A program made the translations under genes and the position numbers. Shown piece by piece: positions 32,332 to 45,900 of a stretch of 64,000 nucleotides of DNA. Within the stretch, counting starts at the first letter, position 1. Every line of letters begins with the position of its first letter. Source of the stretch: Salvelinus alpinus (taxonomy: Eukaryota; Chordata; Actinopteri; Salmoniformes; Salmonidae); contig NC_092091.1 of NCBI RefSeq assembly GCF_045679555.1, positions 68,577,437 to 68,641,436 on the forward strand, written 5' to 3'. The notes beneath the pieces were generated by a model. That model searched no databases. It worked only from the letters and a program-made list of their open reading frames with translations, and was not told where the DNA came from.

Positions 32332-32475
32332 TACCCCGATGCCTGTTTATTCATAAAAAGCAGATGATAGTAAATATCATTAATCACAATGGTTCGTCTA
32401 TGCAAATTAATAGGAAAACATTCCAAGCTAATTAATAGGACTACATTTAGCCTAATTGGGAACAAATATAACGTG
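32332..32475. repeat. Direct repeat of 30045-30180
   Basis: 'gatgcctgtttattcataaaaagcag' through 'acatttagc(c/t)...ttggg' occurs at about 30045-30180 and again here, about 2.3 kb apart and in the same orientation. The pair flanks the integrase-like pseudogene. Confidence 0.7.
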
Positions 32476-32477
32476 GG

Positions 32478-32941
32478 TGTCACGTTCCTGACCTTATTTT
32501 CCTTTGTTTAACTTTGTTTAGTTGGTCAGGACGTGAGCTGGGTGGGTAGTCTATGTTATGTGTTTCTATGTTGGGTTCAATGTGTTGCCTGATATGGTTC
32601 TCAATTAGGAGCAGGTGTTTGACGTTTCCATTGATTGAGAACCATATTTAGGTAGGTTGTTCACACTGTTTGTTTGTGGGTGATTGTTGCTGTGTCTGTG
32701 TTTGTTACACCACACGGTACTGTCTCGTTCGTTCGTTCGTTCGTTCTTTCCTGTTCGTGCGTTCATTGTTTTTTATGTTCACAAGTTCAGGTCTGTTTAA
32801 CGTTGTTTTGTAGTTTATTCAAGTGTTCTTCGTGTTTCGTCTTCATTTAATAAATCATTATGTCTACATACCTCGCTGCGTGTTGGTCCGATCCATGCTC
32901 CTCCTCGTCTGAGGAGGAGAACGAATATGACAGCCGTTACA
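32478..32941 (+). mobile_element. Solo LTR, 464 bp, with 5-bp target duplication
   Basis: Starts TGTCACGTTCCTGACC and ends CAGCCGTTACA, with TG...CA borders. GTGGG lies on both sides (32473-32477 and 32942-32946). An internal AATAAA at 32849-32854 gives the plus orientation. A CGTT tetranucleotide run lies at about 32726-32747. No coding region is attached. Confidence 0.85.
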
Positions 32942-32949
32942 GTGGGGGA

Positions 32950-34258
32950 AAGTCAAACGATCCTAGTCAATCTATTGTTTGTCAAATCCAGAGTAAATAT
33001 AGGCCTTCATGTGTATCAAATCTGTAGGTGATTGTGGGCTAAATCAATGACAAATACAGCTGAAATGTTCAGGCTTCATCATGATCTGTCATCAAAACAG
33101 GCTGGGGTGTTTTCGGTTCCGTTTAGACTAAGGTTATGCGTAAGAACGCAACTGCATTGAAATTAATAGCCTGATTCAATGCGATTCTCCTGAATAATAA
33201 AGTGTTTCTGTTAGGTGTATGGATAGACCCATACCGATTTTACATTTTTGGTCTTTTGCTGTAAGCATAGCCTACATTGCGGAGCATTTAATAAAGCAAC
33301 CATATTGTCCTGTGATAGTGACACTTGCTTTCATTTAAAAAGTGAATGTTTTCATAAGCCTCTAGGTCTACCAAGTAATGATGTTGAGGCTGTTCAAGCC
33401 CTTCGATAGTCTATTAGCCTATGTGGAAATAATCATGGAGTTATACCCTAGATCACTTTACAAAATCTGGACGGTTGTTTTTCTAAGTTTAATTAAACAA
33501 GGGGTAGCATATGCTTTTCACCTGTCTCTATAACAAGGGTTAGGCCTATATCCCCTCAATTCGAGCCCTGCTTTTAACCATAAGACATCTCCACAGAAAT
33601 GTATAGCCTAAGGATTGCATGGTGTCAGTGATTGTGTCTGTTAAACCGTTAAACTGGATATTCTGGTGAAAAATCGAGGTCAAATCATGACACCAGTGAT
33701 TTTCAGGTCAGAGAAAGATGCCTGAATTGGAATTTCGAGTTAGATGACCTTTCAAAACTATTTTTCCCAGTCTTAGCTCGTTCCCCCCCCCCCCCCCCCA
33801 GAATTCCCAGTTGTCTTGAATGCACTGAAGTCGGAAGTCAGACATTGCCGAGTTGTTTTGAATGTGCCACTAGAGACCTAGACTACCTCTTATTTCTGAA
33901 TAGGGCTACCTCCAACAAAGAAGCACTTGTGTCTGTATTAATTTGAGAAATAGGCATATCTACACAGTAATGGTGACTGGCTGCAATATCAACTAACCTA
34001 TTGAGGTGACATGCCTATTTTAGCTAAATCGACAAATTAAATTGATTAGATTACTTTGGCAATGAAAAATGTTTTTTACAAAATCATGTAGATGTAGACG
34101 TTTGTAAGGCGTTCATGTTGAGATCTTTAATAATAAACTAGTCACTTAATGTCTACATGTGTTACGTGTCAGTTTAAGGCGTTCGTGGTAAGATCTTTCA
34201 TAATAAACTTACAAGCAAACTGACACATGACGTGTCAGTGCCACGTTGCATGGCGTGT
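32950..34258. other. Intergenic stretch without a gene
   Basis: About 1.3 kb. There is a poly-C run at 33784-33799. Near 34107-34240 there is a short imperfect direct repeat (AAGGCGTTC...AGATCTTT...ATAATAAACT, twice). Nothing codes convincingly. Confidence 0.5.
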
Positions 34259-34259
34259 A

Positions 34260-35845
34260 CAGTGGGGAGAACAAGTATTTGATACACTGCCGATTTTGCA
34301 GGTTTTCCTACTTACAAAGCATGTAGAGGTCTGTAATTTTTATCATAGGTACACTTCAACTGTGAGAGACGGAATCTAAAATTCCAGAAAATTACATTGT
34401 ATGATTTTTAAGTAATTAATTTGCATTTTATTGCATGACATAAGTATTTGATACATCAGAAAAGCAGAACTTAATATTTGGTACAGAAACCTTTGTTTTC
34501 AATTACAGAGATCATACGTTTCCTGTAGTTCTTGACCAGGTTTGCACACTGCAGCAGGGAGTTTGGCCCACTCCTCCATATAGACCTTCTCCAGATCCTT
34601 CAGGTTTCGGGGCTGTCGCTGGGCAATACGGACTTTCAGCTCCCTCCAAAGATGTTCTATTGGGTTCAGGTCTGGAGACTGGCTAGGCCACTCCAGGACC
34701 TTGAGATGCTTCTTACGGAGCCACTCCTTAGTTGCCCTGGCTGTGTGTTTCGGGTTGTTGTCATGCTGGAAGACCCAGCCACGACCCATATTCAATGCTC
34801 TTACTGAGGTTGTTGGCCAAGATCTCGCCATACATGGCCCCATCCATCCTCCCCTCAATACGGTGCAGTCGTCCTGTCCCCTTTGCAGAAAAGCATCCCC
34901 AAAGAATGATGTTTCCACCTCCATGCTTCACGGTTGGGATGGTGTTCTTGGGGTTGTACTCATCCTTCTTCTTCCTCCAAACACGGCAAGTGGAGTTTAG
35001 ACCAAAAAGCTCTATTTTTGTCTCATCAGACCACATGACCTTCTCCCATTCCTCCTCTGGATCATCCAGATGGTCATTGGCAAACTTCAGACGGGCCTGG
35101 ACATGCGCTGGCTTGAGCAGGGGGACCTTGCGTGCGCTGCAGGATTTTAATCCATGACGGCGTAGTGTGTTACTAATGGTTTTCTTTGAGAATGTGGTCC
35201 CAGCTCTCTTCAGGTCATTGACCAGGTCCTGCGTGTAGTTCTGGGCTGATCCCTCACCTTCCTCATGATCATTGATGCCCCACGAGGTGAGATCTTGCAT
35301 GGAGCCCCAGACCGAGGGTGATTGACCGTCATCTTGAACTTCTTCCATTTTCTAATAATTGCGCCAACAGTTGTTGCCTTCTCACCAAGCTGCTTGCCTA
35401 TTGTCCTGTAGCCCATCCCAGCCTTGTGCAGGTCTACAATTTAACCCTGATGTCCTTACACAGCTCTCTGGTCTTGGCCATTGTGGAGAGGTTGGAGTCT
35501 GTTTGAGTGTGTGGACAGGTGTCTTTTCTACGGGTAACGAGTTCAAACAGGTGCAGTTAATACAGGTAATGAGTGGAGAACAGGAGGGCTTCTTAAAGAA
35601 AAACTAACAGGTCTGTGAGAGCCGGAATTCTTACTGGTTGTTAGGTGATCAAATACTTATGTTATGCAATAAAATGCAAATGAATTACTTAAAAATCATA
35701 CAATGTAATTTTCTGGAATTTTGTTTTAGATTCCGTCTCTCACAGTTGAAGTGTACCTATGATAAAAATTACAGACCTCTACATGCTTTGTAAGTAGGAA
35801 AACCTGCAAAATCGGCAGTGTATCAAATACTTGTTCTCCCCACTG
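34260..35845 (-). mobile_element. Tc1-like transposon with long inverted repeats
   Basis: Ends CAGTGGGGAGAACAAGTATT and its complement, with inverted repeats of over 100 bp and TA on each side (34258-34259, 35846-35847). The transposase lies on the minus strand at about 35416-34499 ([63 protein letters not shown]). The DDE-type signature is visible, but the frame is interrupted at least twice, so it is not autonomous. Confidence 0.93.
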
Positions 35846-36149
35846 TACGTGTCACGTAAACGTGTCGGCAGTTTGACACCTTAGAAAAAAAGTGGTCTCC
35901 GTTGACAGTCCATGTTAATTCATGCCGGTATTTTATGGCACTAGGAAGACGTTAGGTGACTTCGTAAGAGGTATCAGTAGCTTCACGAGGATTAATTCCG
36001 GCACTTATCACCCCCCATAGCCTACCCCATTCCGCCCACCTGAAACCCTCTTCCCCAAAGCTAAAGTGTGTGTTTTTTGTCTTACAGCTTGCTATGGTAT
36101 TTAAGGGTCACAGTGAGGTCTGAAGTTGAAGCTCATTTACTGCATTTCT

Positions 36150-36860
36150 ATACAATTTAAAACCTCAAAAATGGTTTTGAAATATTGTTGTGTAAAAAAT
36201 GTCAGAACGGCAGTATGCTCCACTCCACAGGAAACAGCAATGGTCTTCTTTAGATTCATGCAATCAACAGGAGCTGGAGCAGGTCTGTCTGTAGAAAATA
36301 GATTTCACCGATTTTTTTTATTTTAATTTTTTTATCTTTGACTAAATAATGATTTGACATTAAATGATTCGATCTACTCATACTGTCTTCTTCAAACATA
36401 TCAAATGTACTACTTTTCTTTAAAAGATAAACTATTAACGACATAGATAACCAAACACATTAACATGAAAATCTTTGTGTATATAGAATTGGACCATTTT
36501 CCTGTACTGCTAAGCATTCAAAATGTAACAAGTACTTTGGGTGCCAGGGTAAATGTATGGAGTAAAAAGTACATTATTTTCTTTAGGAATGTAGTGAAGT
36601 AAAAGTAAAAAATATAAATAGCAAAGTAAAGTACAGATAAACCCCCCCCAAAAAAATACTTTAGTACTTAATTATTTTTTAAGTATTTCAACTTTAAAAG
36701 CAACACAGCATGAAACGAAAACGAAACTTCAGTTGACATTTTCCTCCAAACAGAAACTTATGCCACAACGGGCATAGCCTGAGTAAACAAAAATATCAGG
36801 CTGACACATATGCAGTGGGACAGGGGCCAGGTAAATAAAGTATTTTAAACAAACAAACAC
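36150..36860 (-). pseudogene. Relic of a second gene A copy: one RCC1 exon plus 5' flank
   Basis: 36201-36288 matches gene A exon 5 (12169-12260) on the minus strand: [27 protein letters not shown]. Its intron flanks also match, but the donor end is deleted. From about 36705 to 36890 the sequence matches the gene A 5' flank (14080-14235), including the ISRE. Everything between, that is exons 1-4, is missing, and no other exon is present. Its position 3' of gene C mirrors gene A relative to gene B, so it is the remnant of A in a duplicated A+B block. Confidence 0.85.
36715..36728 (+). promoter_or_regulatory. ISRE kept in the gene A relic
   Basis: ACGAAAACGAAACT is a perfect RNGAAANNGAAACT match, extended upstream to GAAACGAAAACGAAACT with three GAAA blocks. 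It lies about 430 bp from the surviving pseudo-exon. Confidence 0.65.
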
Positions 36861-37347
36861 ACCAGCTAGCACATTTGGTTCCTTGGCAGTTGAGGGAACG
36901 TACATTTTTGCATACCCATTTTGAGCCTGTAATTGAAATCACAAATGCTGATGCTCCAGATACTCAACTAGTCTAAAGGCCATTTTTATTGCCTCTTTAA
37001 TTAGGACAACAGTTTTCAGATGTGCTAACATAATTGCAAAAGGGTTTTCTAATGATCAATTAGCCTTTTAAAATCATAAACTTGGATTAGCTAACACAAC
37101 GTGCCATTGGAACACAGAAGTGATGGTTGCTGATAATGGATAAAGTGACCCCAAACTTTTGAACGGTAGTGTATATATAAAAAAATACATGAGCTCACTC
37201 AGTCTCAACTTACTGTTGGGAGTTAGAATAATAGAATACACAAGGTGCAACTTTGAAATTTGGTTTCGCATGAGAAGTCACGCACTAAGCCCATGTCAGC
37301 AAAAAAAAATGCAGATAGCGGCAAGCTATCTAAACTTGTAGTAAGTA

Positions 37348-38960
37348 CAGTTGAAGTCGGAAGTTTACACACACTTAGGTTGGATTCATTAAAACTCGTT
37401 TTTCAACCACTCCACAAATTTCTTGTTAACAAACTATAGTTTTGGAAAGTCGGTTAGAACATCTACTTTGTGCATGACATAAGTCATTTTTCCAACAATT
37501 GTTTAAAGACAGATTATTTCACTTATAATTCACTGTATCACAATTCCAGTGGGTCAGACGTTTACATACACTAAGTTGACTGTGCCTTTAAACAGCTTGG
37601 AAAATTCCAGAAAATTATGTTATAGCTTTAGAAGATTCTGATAGGCTAATTGATATCATTTGAGTCAATTGAAGGTGTACCTGTGGATGTATTTCAAGGC
37701 CTACCTTCAAACTCAGTGCCTCTTTGCGTGACATCATGGGAAAATCAAAAGAAATCAGCCAACAAAAAAAATTGTAGACCTTCACAAGTCTGGTTCATCG
37801 TTGGGAGGAATTTCCAAACGCCTGAAGGTACCACATTCATCTGTACAAACAATAGCACGCAAGAATAAACACCATGGGACCACGCAGCCGTCATACCGCT
37901 CAGGAAGGAGACACGTTCTGTCTCCTAGAGATGAACGTACTTTGGAACGAAAAGTGCAAATCAATCCCAGAACAACAGCAAAGGACCTTGTGAAGATGCT
38001 GGATGAAACCGGTACAAAAGTATCTATATCCACAGTAAAACGAGTCCTATATTGACATAACCTGAAAGGCCGCTCAGCAAGGAAGAAGCCACTGCTCCAA
38101 AACCGCCATTAAAAAAGCCAGACTACGGATTGCAACTGCACATGGGGACAAAGATTGTACTTTTTGGTGAAATGTCCTCTGGTCTGATGAAACAAAAATA
38201 TAACTGTTTGGCCATAATGACCAAAAGGGGGAGGCTTGCAAGCCAAAGAACACCATCCCAACCATGAAGCATGGGGGTGGCAACATCATGCTGTGGGGGT
38301 GCTTTGCTGCAGGAGGGACTGGTGCACTTCACAAAATAGATGGCATAATGAGGAAAGAAAATTGTGGATATATTTAAGTAACATCTCAAGACATCAGTCA
38401 GGAAGTTAAAGCTTGGTTGCAAATGGGTCTTCCAAATGGACAATGACCCCAAGCATACATCCAAAGTTGTGGCAAAATGGCTTAAGGAAAACAAAGTCAA
38501 GGTATTGGAGTGGCAATCACAAAGCCCTGACCTCAATCCAATAGAAAATGTGTGGGCAGAACTGAAAAAGCATGTGCGAGCAAGGAGGCCTGCAAACCTG
38601 ACTCCGTTACATCAGCTCTGTCAGGAGGAATGAGCCAAAATTCACCCAACTTATTGTGGGAAGCTTGTGGAAGGCTACCCAAAACGTTTGACCCAAGTTA
38701 AACAATTTAAAGGCAATGCTACCAAATACTAATTGAGTGTATGTAAACTTCTGCCCCGCTGGGAATGTGATGAAAGAAATAAAAGCTGAAATAAATCATT
38801 CTCTCTACTATTATTCTGACATTTCATATTTTTTTAATAAAGTGGTGATCCTAACTGACCTAAGACAGGGAATTTTTACTAGGATTAAATGTCAGGAATT
38901 GTGAAAAACTGAGTTTAAATGTATTTGGCTAAGGTATATGTAAACTTCCGACTTCAACTG
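37348..38960 (+). mobile_element. Tc1-like transposon
   Basis: Same family as 2915-4488: ends CAGTTGAAGTCGGAAGT and complement, flanked by TA (37346-37347, 38961-38962). Transposase remains on the plus strand at about 37750-38630 ([58 protein letters not shown]) are broken by stops and indels. Confidence 0.93.
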
Positions 38961-38989
38961 TATGGTCGAATTACCGACCGGGATGGGGC

Positions 38990-39960
38990 CCATTGATCAA
39001 AAAAATGTATCTTCTCTCTGCCCCATGTCAAAATGTGTAGAATTGCTGTAAACTTGCGTTAAAACGGCAACATTTTCTGTATGCCCAATGGCAAAATGTG
39101 CAGAATTGCCACCCCTCATGATGAGTTCTGTTTTTTTGTGGCCCCCACCCTCATCAATGTTCCCCATCCCTGATTTAAATAGAATCATTAGGAAAACATT
39201 ATGCTGAAGTACTGAAATTCCCACAGACGAATGTTGTTTCTTAACGTTCTGAGAACATGATTTTAAATAGAACCATGAGAAAACCTGTAGGAAACATTAT
39301 GATGAGATACGTAAATTCCCATAGAAGAACGTTGTTTCTTAACGATCTCTGAACAATTTACTTTAAATAGAACCATTTGGAAACCTGTAGTACATGTTAT
39401 GGGAAGGTTGTATGCAAAACGAAGAAGAAACATATAGTTCTCAGAACGTTATGTGCTAGCTGGGAAGGTTGTGCACGTTGTTGGAGAAACCACACCACTG
39501 CTCTGCATTTGAGGGAATACGCAATTATAAAAGAAAACACCTTAAGGTGAAACTAATATCTGTATTATTTAGATACATAAATAATTATTCTGTTAAAAGA
39601 ACACAAGATACAGACATGAATGTCAAAAAAAAAAAGGATGTTCCCATGCAGAATTCCATAAAATGACAAAATAAATCAAATATTTTTTCATAATCACATT
39701 CAAAATTAGTGGACTTTAAGTCAAGGATAGTTTTTTCCAATAACACGGTAAGCCTATAAATAGCCTAAACATTTGCAAATTTAAAATGTTCACTTGAAAA
39801 AGCCAAGGTTTAAAAGTTTTTTTTAAAGTGTAAAATCTGAACCTAGATGAAGGCTATATCAACACAACCAAAATCCTATGCTAAACTGAAGAGATATATT
39901 GACATGTAAGAAACAAATGGCATGAAATGATTAACACAGCAGTAGCCTATATATATAGTG
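38990..39960. repeat. Spacer 3' of gene C, copy of the spacer 3' of gene B
   Basis: Units with 'ttctgagaacat' and 'cattatg(c)tgaag' recur at about 39180-39440. Blocks such as 'cgttatgtgctagctgggaaggtt' and 'gagaaaccacaccactgctctgcat' match 15212-15270. This extends B/C homology well past the coding end and sets a minimum size for the duplicated block. Confidence 0.7.
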
Positions 39961-39964
39961 TCCA

Positions 39965-42900
39965 TTACTCCTTCCAGAAGCCTCTGTTGTGGGCCACTGC
40001 CTCTTTGAGCCTGGCCAGCAGCATCTCCTTGGAGGGGTAGATGGGCAGCAGCAGTAGGAAGTGGCAGGTAAGGGATTCTGGGAAATGTAGTTCAGTAGAG
40101 TTCTGCAGGACTGCTACCTTCATCTGGATCTTGTCCATGCCCAGGATGGGAGCGCGATCACAGCCCGTCAGGAACACTGAGAAGGAAGGGAGAGAGAGTG
40201 AAAGGTAGACGGAATGGGAAGAAATATAGTGAATGTCTTTGTGCGGCAGGTAGCATAGCCATTAAGAGCGTTGGGCCAGTAATCGAAAGGTAGCTGGTTT
40301 GAATCCCTGAACCGACTAGGTGAAAAATATGTTGTTGTGCTTTTGAGTAAGGCACTTAACCCTAATTGCTCATGTAAGTCGCTCTGGATAAGAGCGTCTG
40401 CTAAATTACTAAAATGTCAAATGTGTTCAGACACATTTTTTTTGTAAATGCTCTTGTCGAACAGGAAGTTCAAATATGCAGACAAAACCCTGAACCAGCA
40501 TTATGAAAGACTGTTTGGTTCCTCCAGTTTTACTCAACCGAGAGCAATTTAGTGCCATACTTACGGAGAAAAGCTTTCTTTTGGTCGTCTGTCAGTTCTT
40601 CAAAAGCCTCCCAGAATGTGACGATGTTGGGATGTCTGGCATGGTACTCTCCATCATACACAGTGTTCTGGACATACAAACCAAACAAATGGCAGCAATA
40701 ATTAAACAATATTAAAACTTGCACCTAATTTAAACGATTCACCGCTCAAAGTCACACAGTATGTCACAAAGCACCATGTATAGCTAGGCAATGTATAGCA
40801 CATTATCTCCTAGTCCCAGTCCTAACTTGAGATACGTACCCATAACTTGATCAAAGCAAATCCCCCATTGATATAAATGCATCAACACTGACTGATTTAT
40901 GCCCTAATTTCTCAAGTCAGTACCCAGCCCCATACTGAGTAATGAATGATGGTTGTATATAGACCTGTTTGAGCGTGTCCCAGTCGTAGTCCTCTTTCCC
41001 CACCATGACTCCCCTGAGCTCCTCAGGCTGGAACAACTCCACCACGTCCCTGTCACACACCTTGAAGAAGCCTCTCCTGAACTCTTCAAACACCTTCTCC
41101 GCTGATTGGTTGAAGGCAAGGTTCACGTAGGCATCAACAAACTGCTTCCTGTAAAAATAATTTATGGTATTTTAATATTTTTAAAAACAGAAAACAGAAC
41201 AAGCAGAAAGCATGCTTGTTGTAATTTTTAACTTCTAAAATTGCCACCTTGTATTATGCATTACAGACAATAGACCGTAATGTGAGCCAGTTTGCTACAG
41301 CAGGAAAATAATCATGCAGCAACAGGAAATGTGAATTATTATGTGGATTATAATTAATGGACATTTTTGTAGGGGTTGATACATTTTTTGTAAGGGAAAA
41401 TCAAGTCTGAAGCCTTTTTAAACCTCAAATATATTCTACACTTTTAAAATGTCCTGCATTGCAGGAAAGTTCTCCTGCAACAGGGGGATCATATTAAGAT
41501 CTTACATCTGTAGGAGTAAAAGTTGCTGTAGCCTTACTTGTTAAAACTTGTGACTGGTTTTCCTGTTTCTTTGGGATCAAGCTCCACCTTCAGGTCATCC
41601 CAGATGACCTGATGAAAATAAACAGTTTTACCACTATTCACATACTGTATCTAGGGATATTTCACAGCTCAAGATTGAATACAATATTATACATACGGTG
41701 AAGGTCATGTCCAGGTTTTCTTCAACATCATCATCAGTGTAGTCCTCCAAGAGGTACCGCAAACTCCTTCAATTACAATGAAAATAAATTAATGTTGAAA
41801 CATTTTAATCCATTTCTAAGGGATACTAATTCAAAGCTAAAATGTACATTCTAAAATACAAACGTACCCTCCCACAACAGGGTCAAACTCTCTCAGGTCC
41901 TCCAGTGAGGGCTTGACCCCCACCATCTTCTTGAACAGGGCCAGAGGGAAGGGCAGGTGTACAATGTTGTGGTTGTACAGGGCCATGCCACACAAGACAC
42001 CAAACAGGAAGTAGCTCTTCTCCTCCACTCTGGGCTGGTAGTAAGGGTAGGTGGCACATGAGTCAAGGCAGAGATCAAGAATAAACAAGACCAGGCACCA
42101 TTCTTCTTCAAATAACTTTTATCTCCTTTGTTGTATTATGTTGGTGTCTGTATACTGCAATTCAGCTTTTAGCTGTGAATGTGTACAATTATAAAACCTT
42201 GGTACATCAGGGGGAGAGTAGGGAGTGATGGTGATTATACTTGTAAACACTGCTATATTGATTGATACAGTGTAGACAGTGGCACTACTGTAATGGTTGA
42301 ATCTCTTTTTTCTGCTATTAACTGACTAAATGTATTTAGATTGTTTTTAGAATAATCTAACATTTCTTACTCACCAATTTGAATTTGCTTGAGAGTGCAG
42401 TGATTTATTCTACAGTAATGACATCATAATTCCCTAATTCTAGTTGTTACCTTGGCAGGGAACCAGACCAGTGTCTTGGTGTCGTTATACATGAACATCT
42501 CAGACTCTGATGCCAACAGCTCTTTAAACACATGGAGGAAGAAGTCCCTTATGTTGACGAGCGACAGCTTCATGTCCTCCACAAACTGCACCTGAGGGAT
42601 AAAGCATCAGAGGAGCGTTTAGGTTGAGTTCTTTTTTATTTTATTTTACCTTCATTTAACCAGGTAGGCTAGTTGAGAACAAGTTCTCATTTACAACTGC
42701 GACCTGGCCAAGATAAAGCAAAGCAGTTCGACACATACAACAACACAGAGTTACACATGGAGTAAAACAAACATACAGTCAATAATACAGTAGAAATATA
42801 AGTCTATATACAAATTTGAGCAAATGAGGTGAGATAAGGGAGGTAAAGGCAATAAATAGGCCATGGTGGCAAAGTAAATACAATATAGCAAGTAAAACAC

Positions 42901-45900
42901 TGGAATGGTAGATTTGCAGTAGATGAATGTGCAAAGTAGAAATACTGGGGTGCAAAGGAGCTAAATAAATACAGTAGGGGAAGAGGTAGTTGTTTGGGCT
43001 ATTTATAGATGGGCTATGTACAGGTGCAGTGATCTGTGAGCTTCTCTGACAGCTGGTGCTTAAGGCTAGTGAGGGAGATAAGTGTTTCCAGTTTCAGAGA
43101 TTTTTGTAGTTCTTTCCAGTCATTGGCAGCAGAGAACTGGAAGGAGAGGCGGCCAAAGGAGGAATTGGCTTTGGGGGTGACCAGTGACATATACCTGCTG
43201 GAGCGCGTGCTACGGGTGGGTGCTGCTATGGTGACCAGCGAGCTGAGATAAGGGGGGACTTTACCTAGCAGTGTCTTGTAGATGACCTGGAGCCAGTGGG
43301 TTTGGTGACGAGTATGAAGCGAGGTCCAGCCAACGAGAGCGTACAGGTCACAGTGGTGGGTAGTATATGGGGCTTTGGTGACAAAACGGATGGCACTGTG
43401 ATAGACTGCATCCAATTTGTTGAGTAGTGTGTTGGAGGCTATTTTGTAAATGACATCGCCGAAGTCGAGGATCGGTAGGATGGTCAGTTTTACGAGGGTA
43501 TGTTTGGCAGCATGAGTGAAGGATGCTTTGTTGCGAAATATGAAGCCAATTCTAGATTTAACTTTGGAATGGAGATGTTTGATGTGAGTCTGGAAGGAGA
43601 GTTTACAGTCTAACCAGACACCTAGGTATTTGTAGTTGTCCACATATTCTAAGTCAGAACCGTCCAGAGTAGTGATGCTGAACGGGCGGGCAGGTGCAGG
43701 CAGTGATCGGTTGAAGAGCATGCATTTACTTTTACTTGTATTTAAGAGCAGTTGGAGGCCACGGAAGGAGAGTTGTATGGCATTGAAGCTCATCTGGAGG
43801 GTTGTTAACACAGTGTCCAAAGAAGGGCCAGAAGTATACAGAATGGTGTCGTCTGCGTAGAGGTGGATCAGAGACTCACCAGCAGCAATAGCGACATCAT
43901 TGATGTATACAGAGAAGAGAGTCGGCCCAAGAATTGAACCCTGTGGCACCCCCATAGAGACTCCCTAACATTGTTAGTTCTAACATCGTCTTGTGAAAAG
44001 CTTTTAACAACATTTGTCCTTCCTAATTCAGGTTGTCATAATTTTACCACAAGTTCTCTCTGGAAGTAGTCATGATCTGCAGCACCCAGTTGTCTGAAGG
44101 TGTCTTCGATGAGAGACGGGCGCCTTAAGGTCAACTGGAAGACTGGAGCAGGGGGAGATTCTGGGTTGTCTCGGAACGTTCCAGAAGGATACATCACCGT
44201 CAGCCGGTGGGTGAGTTTGTGAACCACCTGCAATATATAAATATACACTAGTTAAAAAAAAAAAATTATGTCACGTGCACAAGTACAGTGAAAGAACTTT
44301 CCTGCTTGCATTTTCCCAACAATGCAGTAATCAATATCAGTAGTACTATATATACACATATATATATTTTTAAGTTAAGTAGAACATAAACACACAAGAA
44401 ATTGAAATAAGAACACGAAAAAGTAAGTAAGCTATATACAGGGTCAGCTCCAGTGTCTATTTAGAGTGATATACAGACTGGTCTTTGGAAACCACTGGGT
44501 AGGCGATGGTATACTTGAAAACAAAGATTCAATAAAAGGATATAAAACAGCCAGTGGAATAATACAGTATACCTTTGTATAAAGTGCATTACTGTTGAAA
44601 ATCGCCATCTTGGAGATCAGATTCAACACAAATGGGTAACGGCAAAAGATGACTGGTGTCACCTCTGTGTCCTAGAAGTGACACAAAAGAAAAATGAAAG
44701 TGCATCTCAATAGTCTACATGGGTTCAGTCTCGTTGTCTCATTCCATCAATCTGCACTGAAAGAACTGGACAAGTGAAACCAGATTCCACCACTTTATCA
44801 TTCTAACATTTTAGTAATTTACAGATGATTTGGTTATTTTATTACCTCCCTTGTTGACCAAAAACGCCAAAGCTTCACATCCTCCAATAGAATAACACTA
44901 TCGTTGATCTCTTCCACATAAAAGGTACTGGCTGGAACTTCCTGGGTTCTTCCGGCCCTTTTGTTTGCCTTTGACATAAGATAATGTCAGCATCAAAATA
45001 GATTTGCACATCTGCCTTGCAGTTCACAATATGAAGTACGTTAGGGCATGATCAACAATACTGACAGACAGCACCTACAGAAAATGGTCAGGAGGATTAT
45101 AAAAATGATTGACATAGACACTGACTCTGTGGAGGGACTTGAGGGCTTCCAGCAGGAATTTGACTCCGGGGTTGTGGGTAGCCAGAAGACCGTTCCTCAG
45201 CATGAATGACAGGGCATTCCTCCACATCAGAATGTGCTTAGTCATGATGTTTGTCTCCATTGAGGACCACCACTCTTCTATAAGATGGTATAAGAATACA
45301 AAAGTCCAAAATATGTAAATGATATTGCCTGAGCAAAAAAATATGATCTTATAATATATGGTAATGTGTCACAGTGTCAGCTATGCTTCTATTATAATAC
45401 AATTCTGTAAAATGATACTGATGCCAAATTTGCTGATAAACTGAAAAGGTCAGATGTTATTTACTTAAAATTTTCATGGCCGTTTCATTCAGATCCTCAT
45501 CGATAACTATTGCTAAAGTCATGACCATGTTCATGACGTTGTGGTCCTCGTGGAAAAGAGGGATTGTGGGTAGTATCAGAAAGATCTCTGGTGACTTGAT
45601 GACAGCTGCTGAACTGAAAATATTGTCCACCAGTGGCAATATATTTACCTGTATGGAGAATATATATAGACATGAAGACAGTTACATTATGCTATCATGA
45701 TCCTCCATTCAAAATATATATTGATATTTAATGGATTGTTGATATCTGTTTAAGTCTTTGAAGAGTGAGTTAATCTTAGCTGATTTCCTGATCCATGGGA
45801 TGTTGAAGAGCTGATCAAAAGCCTGGCTAGCAGCCTCTAGGTCCACTCTCAAAGCTCCTACAGCTTTAGTTGATGGAGACTCACTGGTAGAGGGAATAGC

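Noticed and set aside
43014-43955. 313-codon frame as a host gene
   Set aside because: GVPQGS and YADDT motifs and two further genomic copies in this window identify it as LINE reverse transcriptase.
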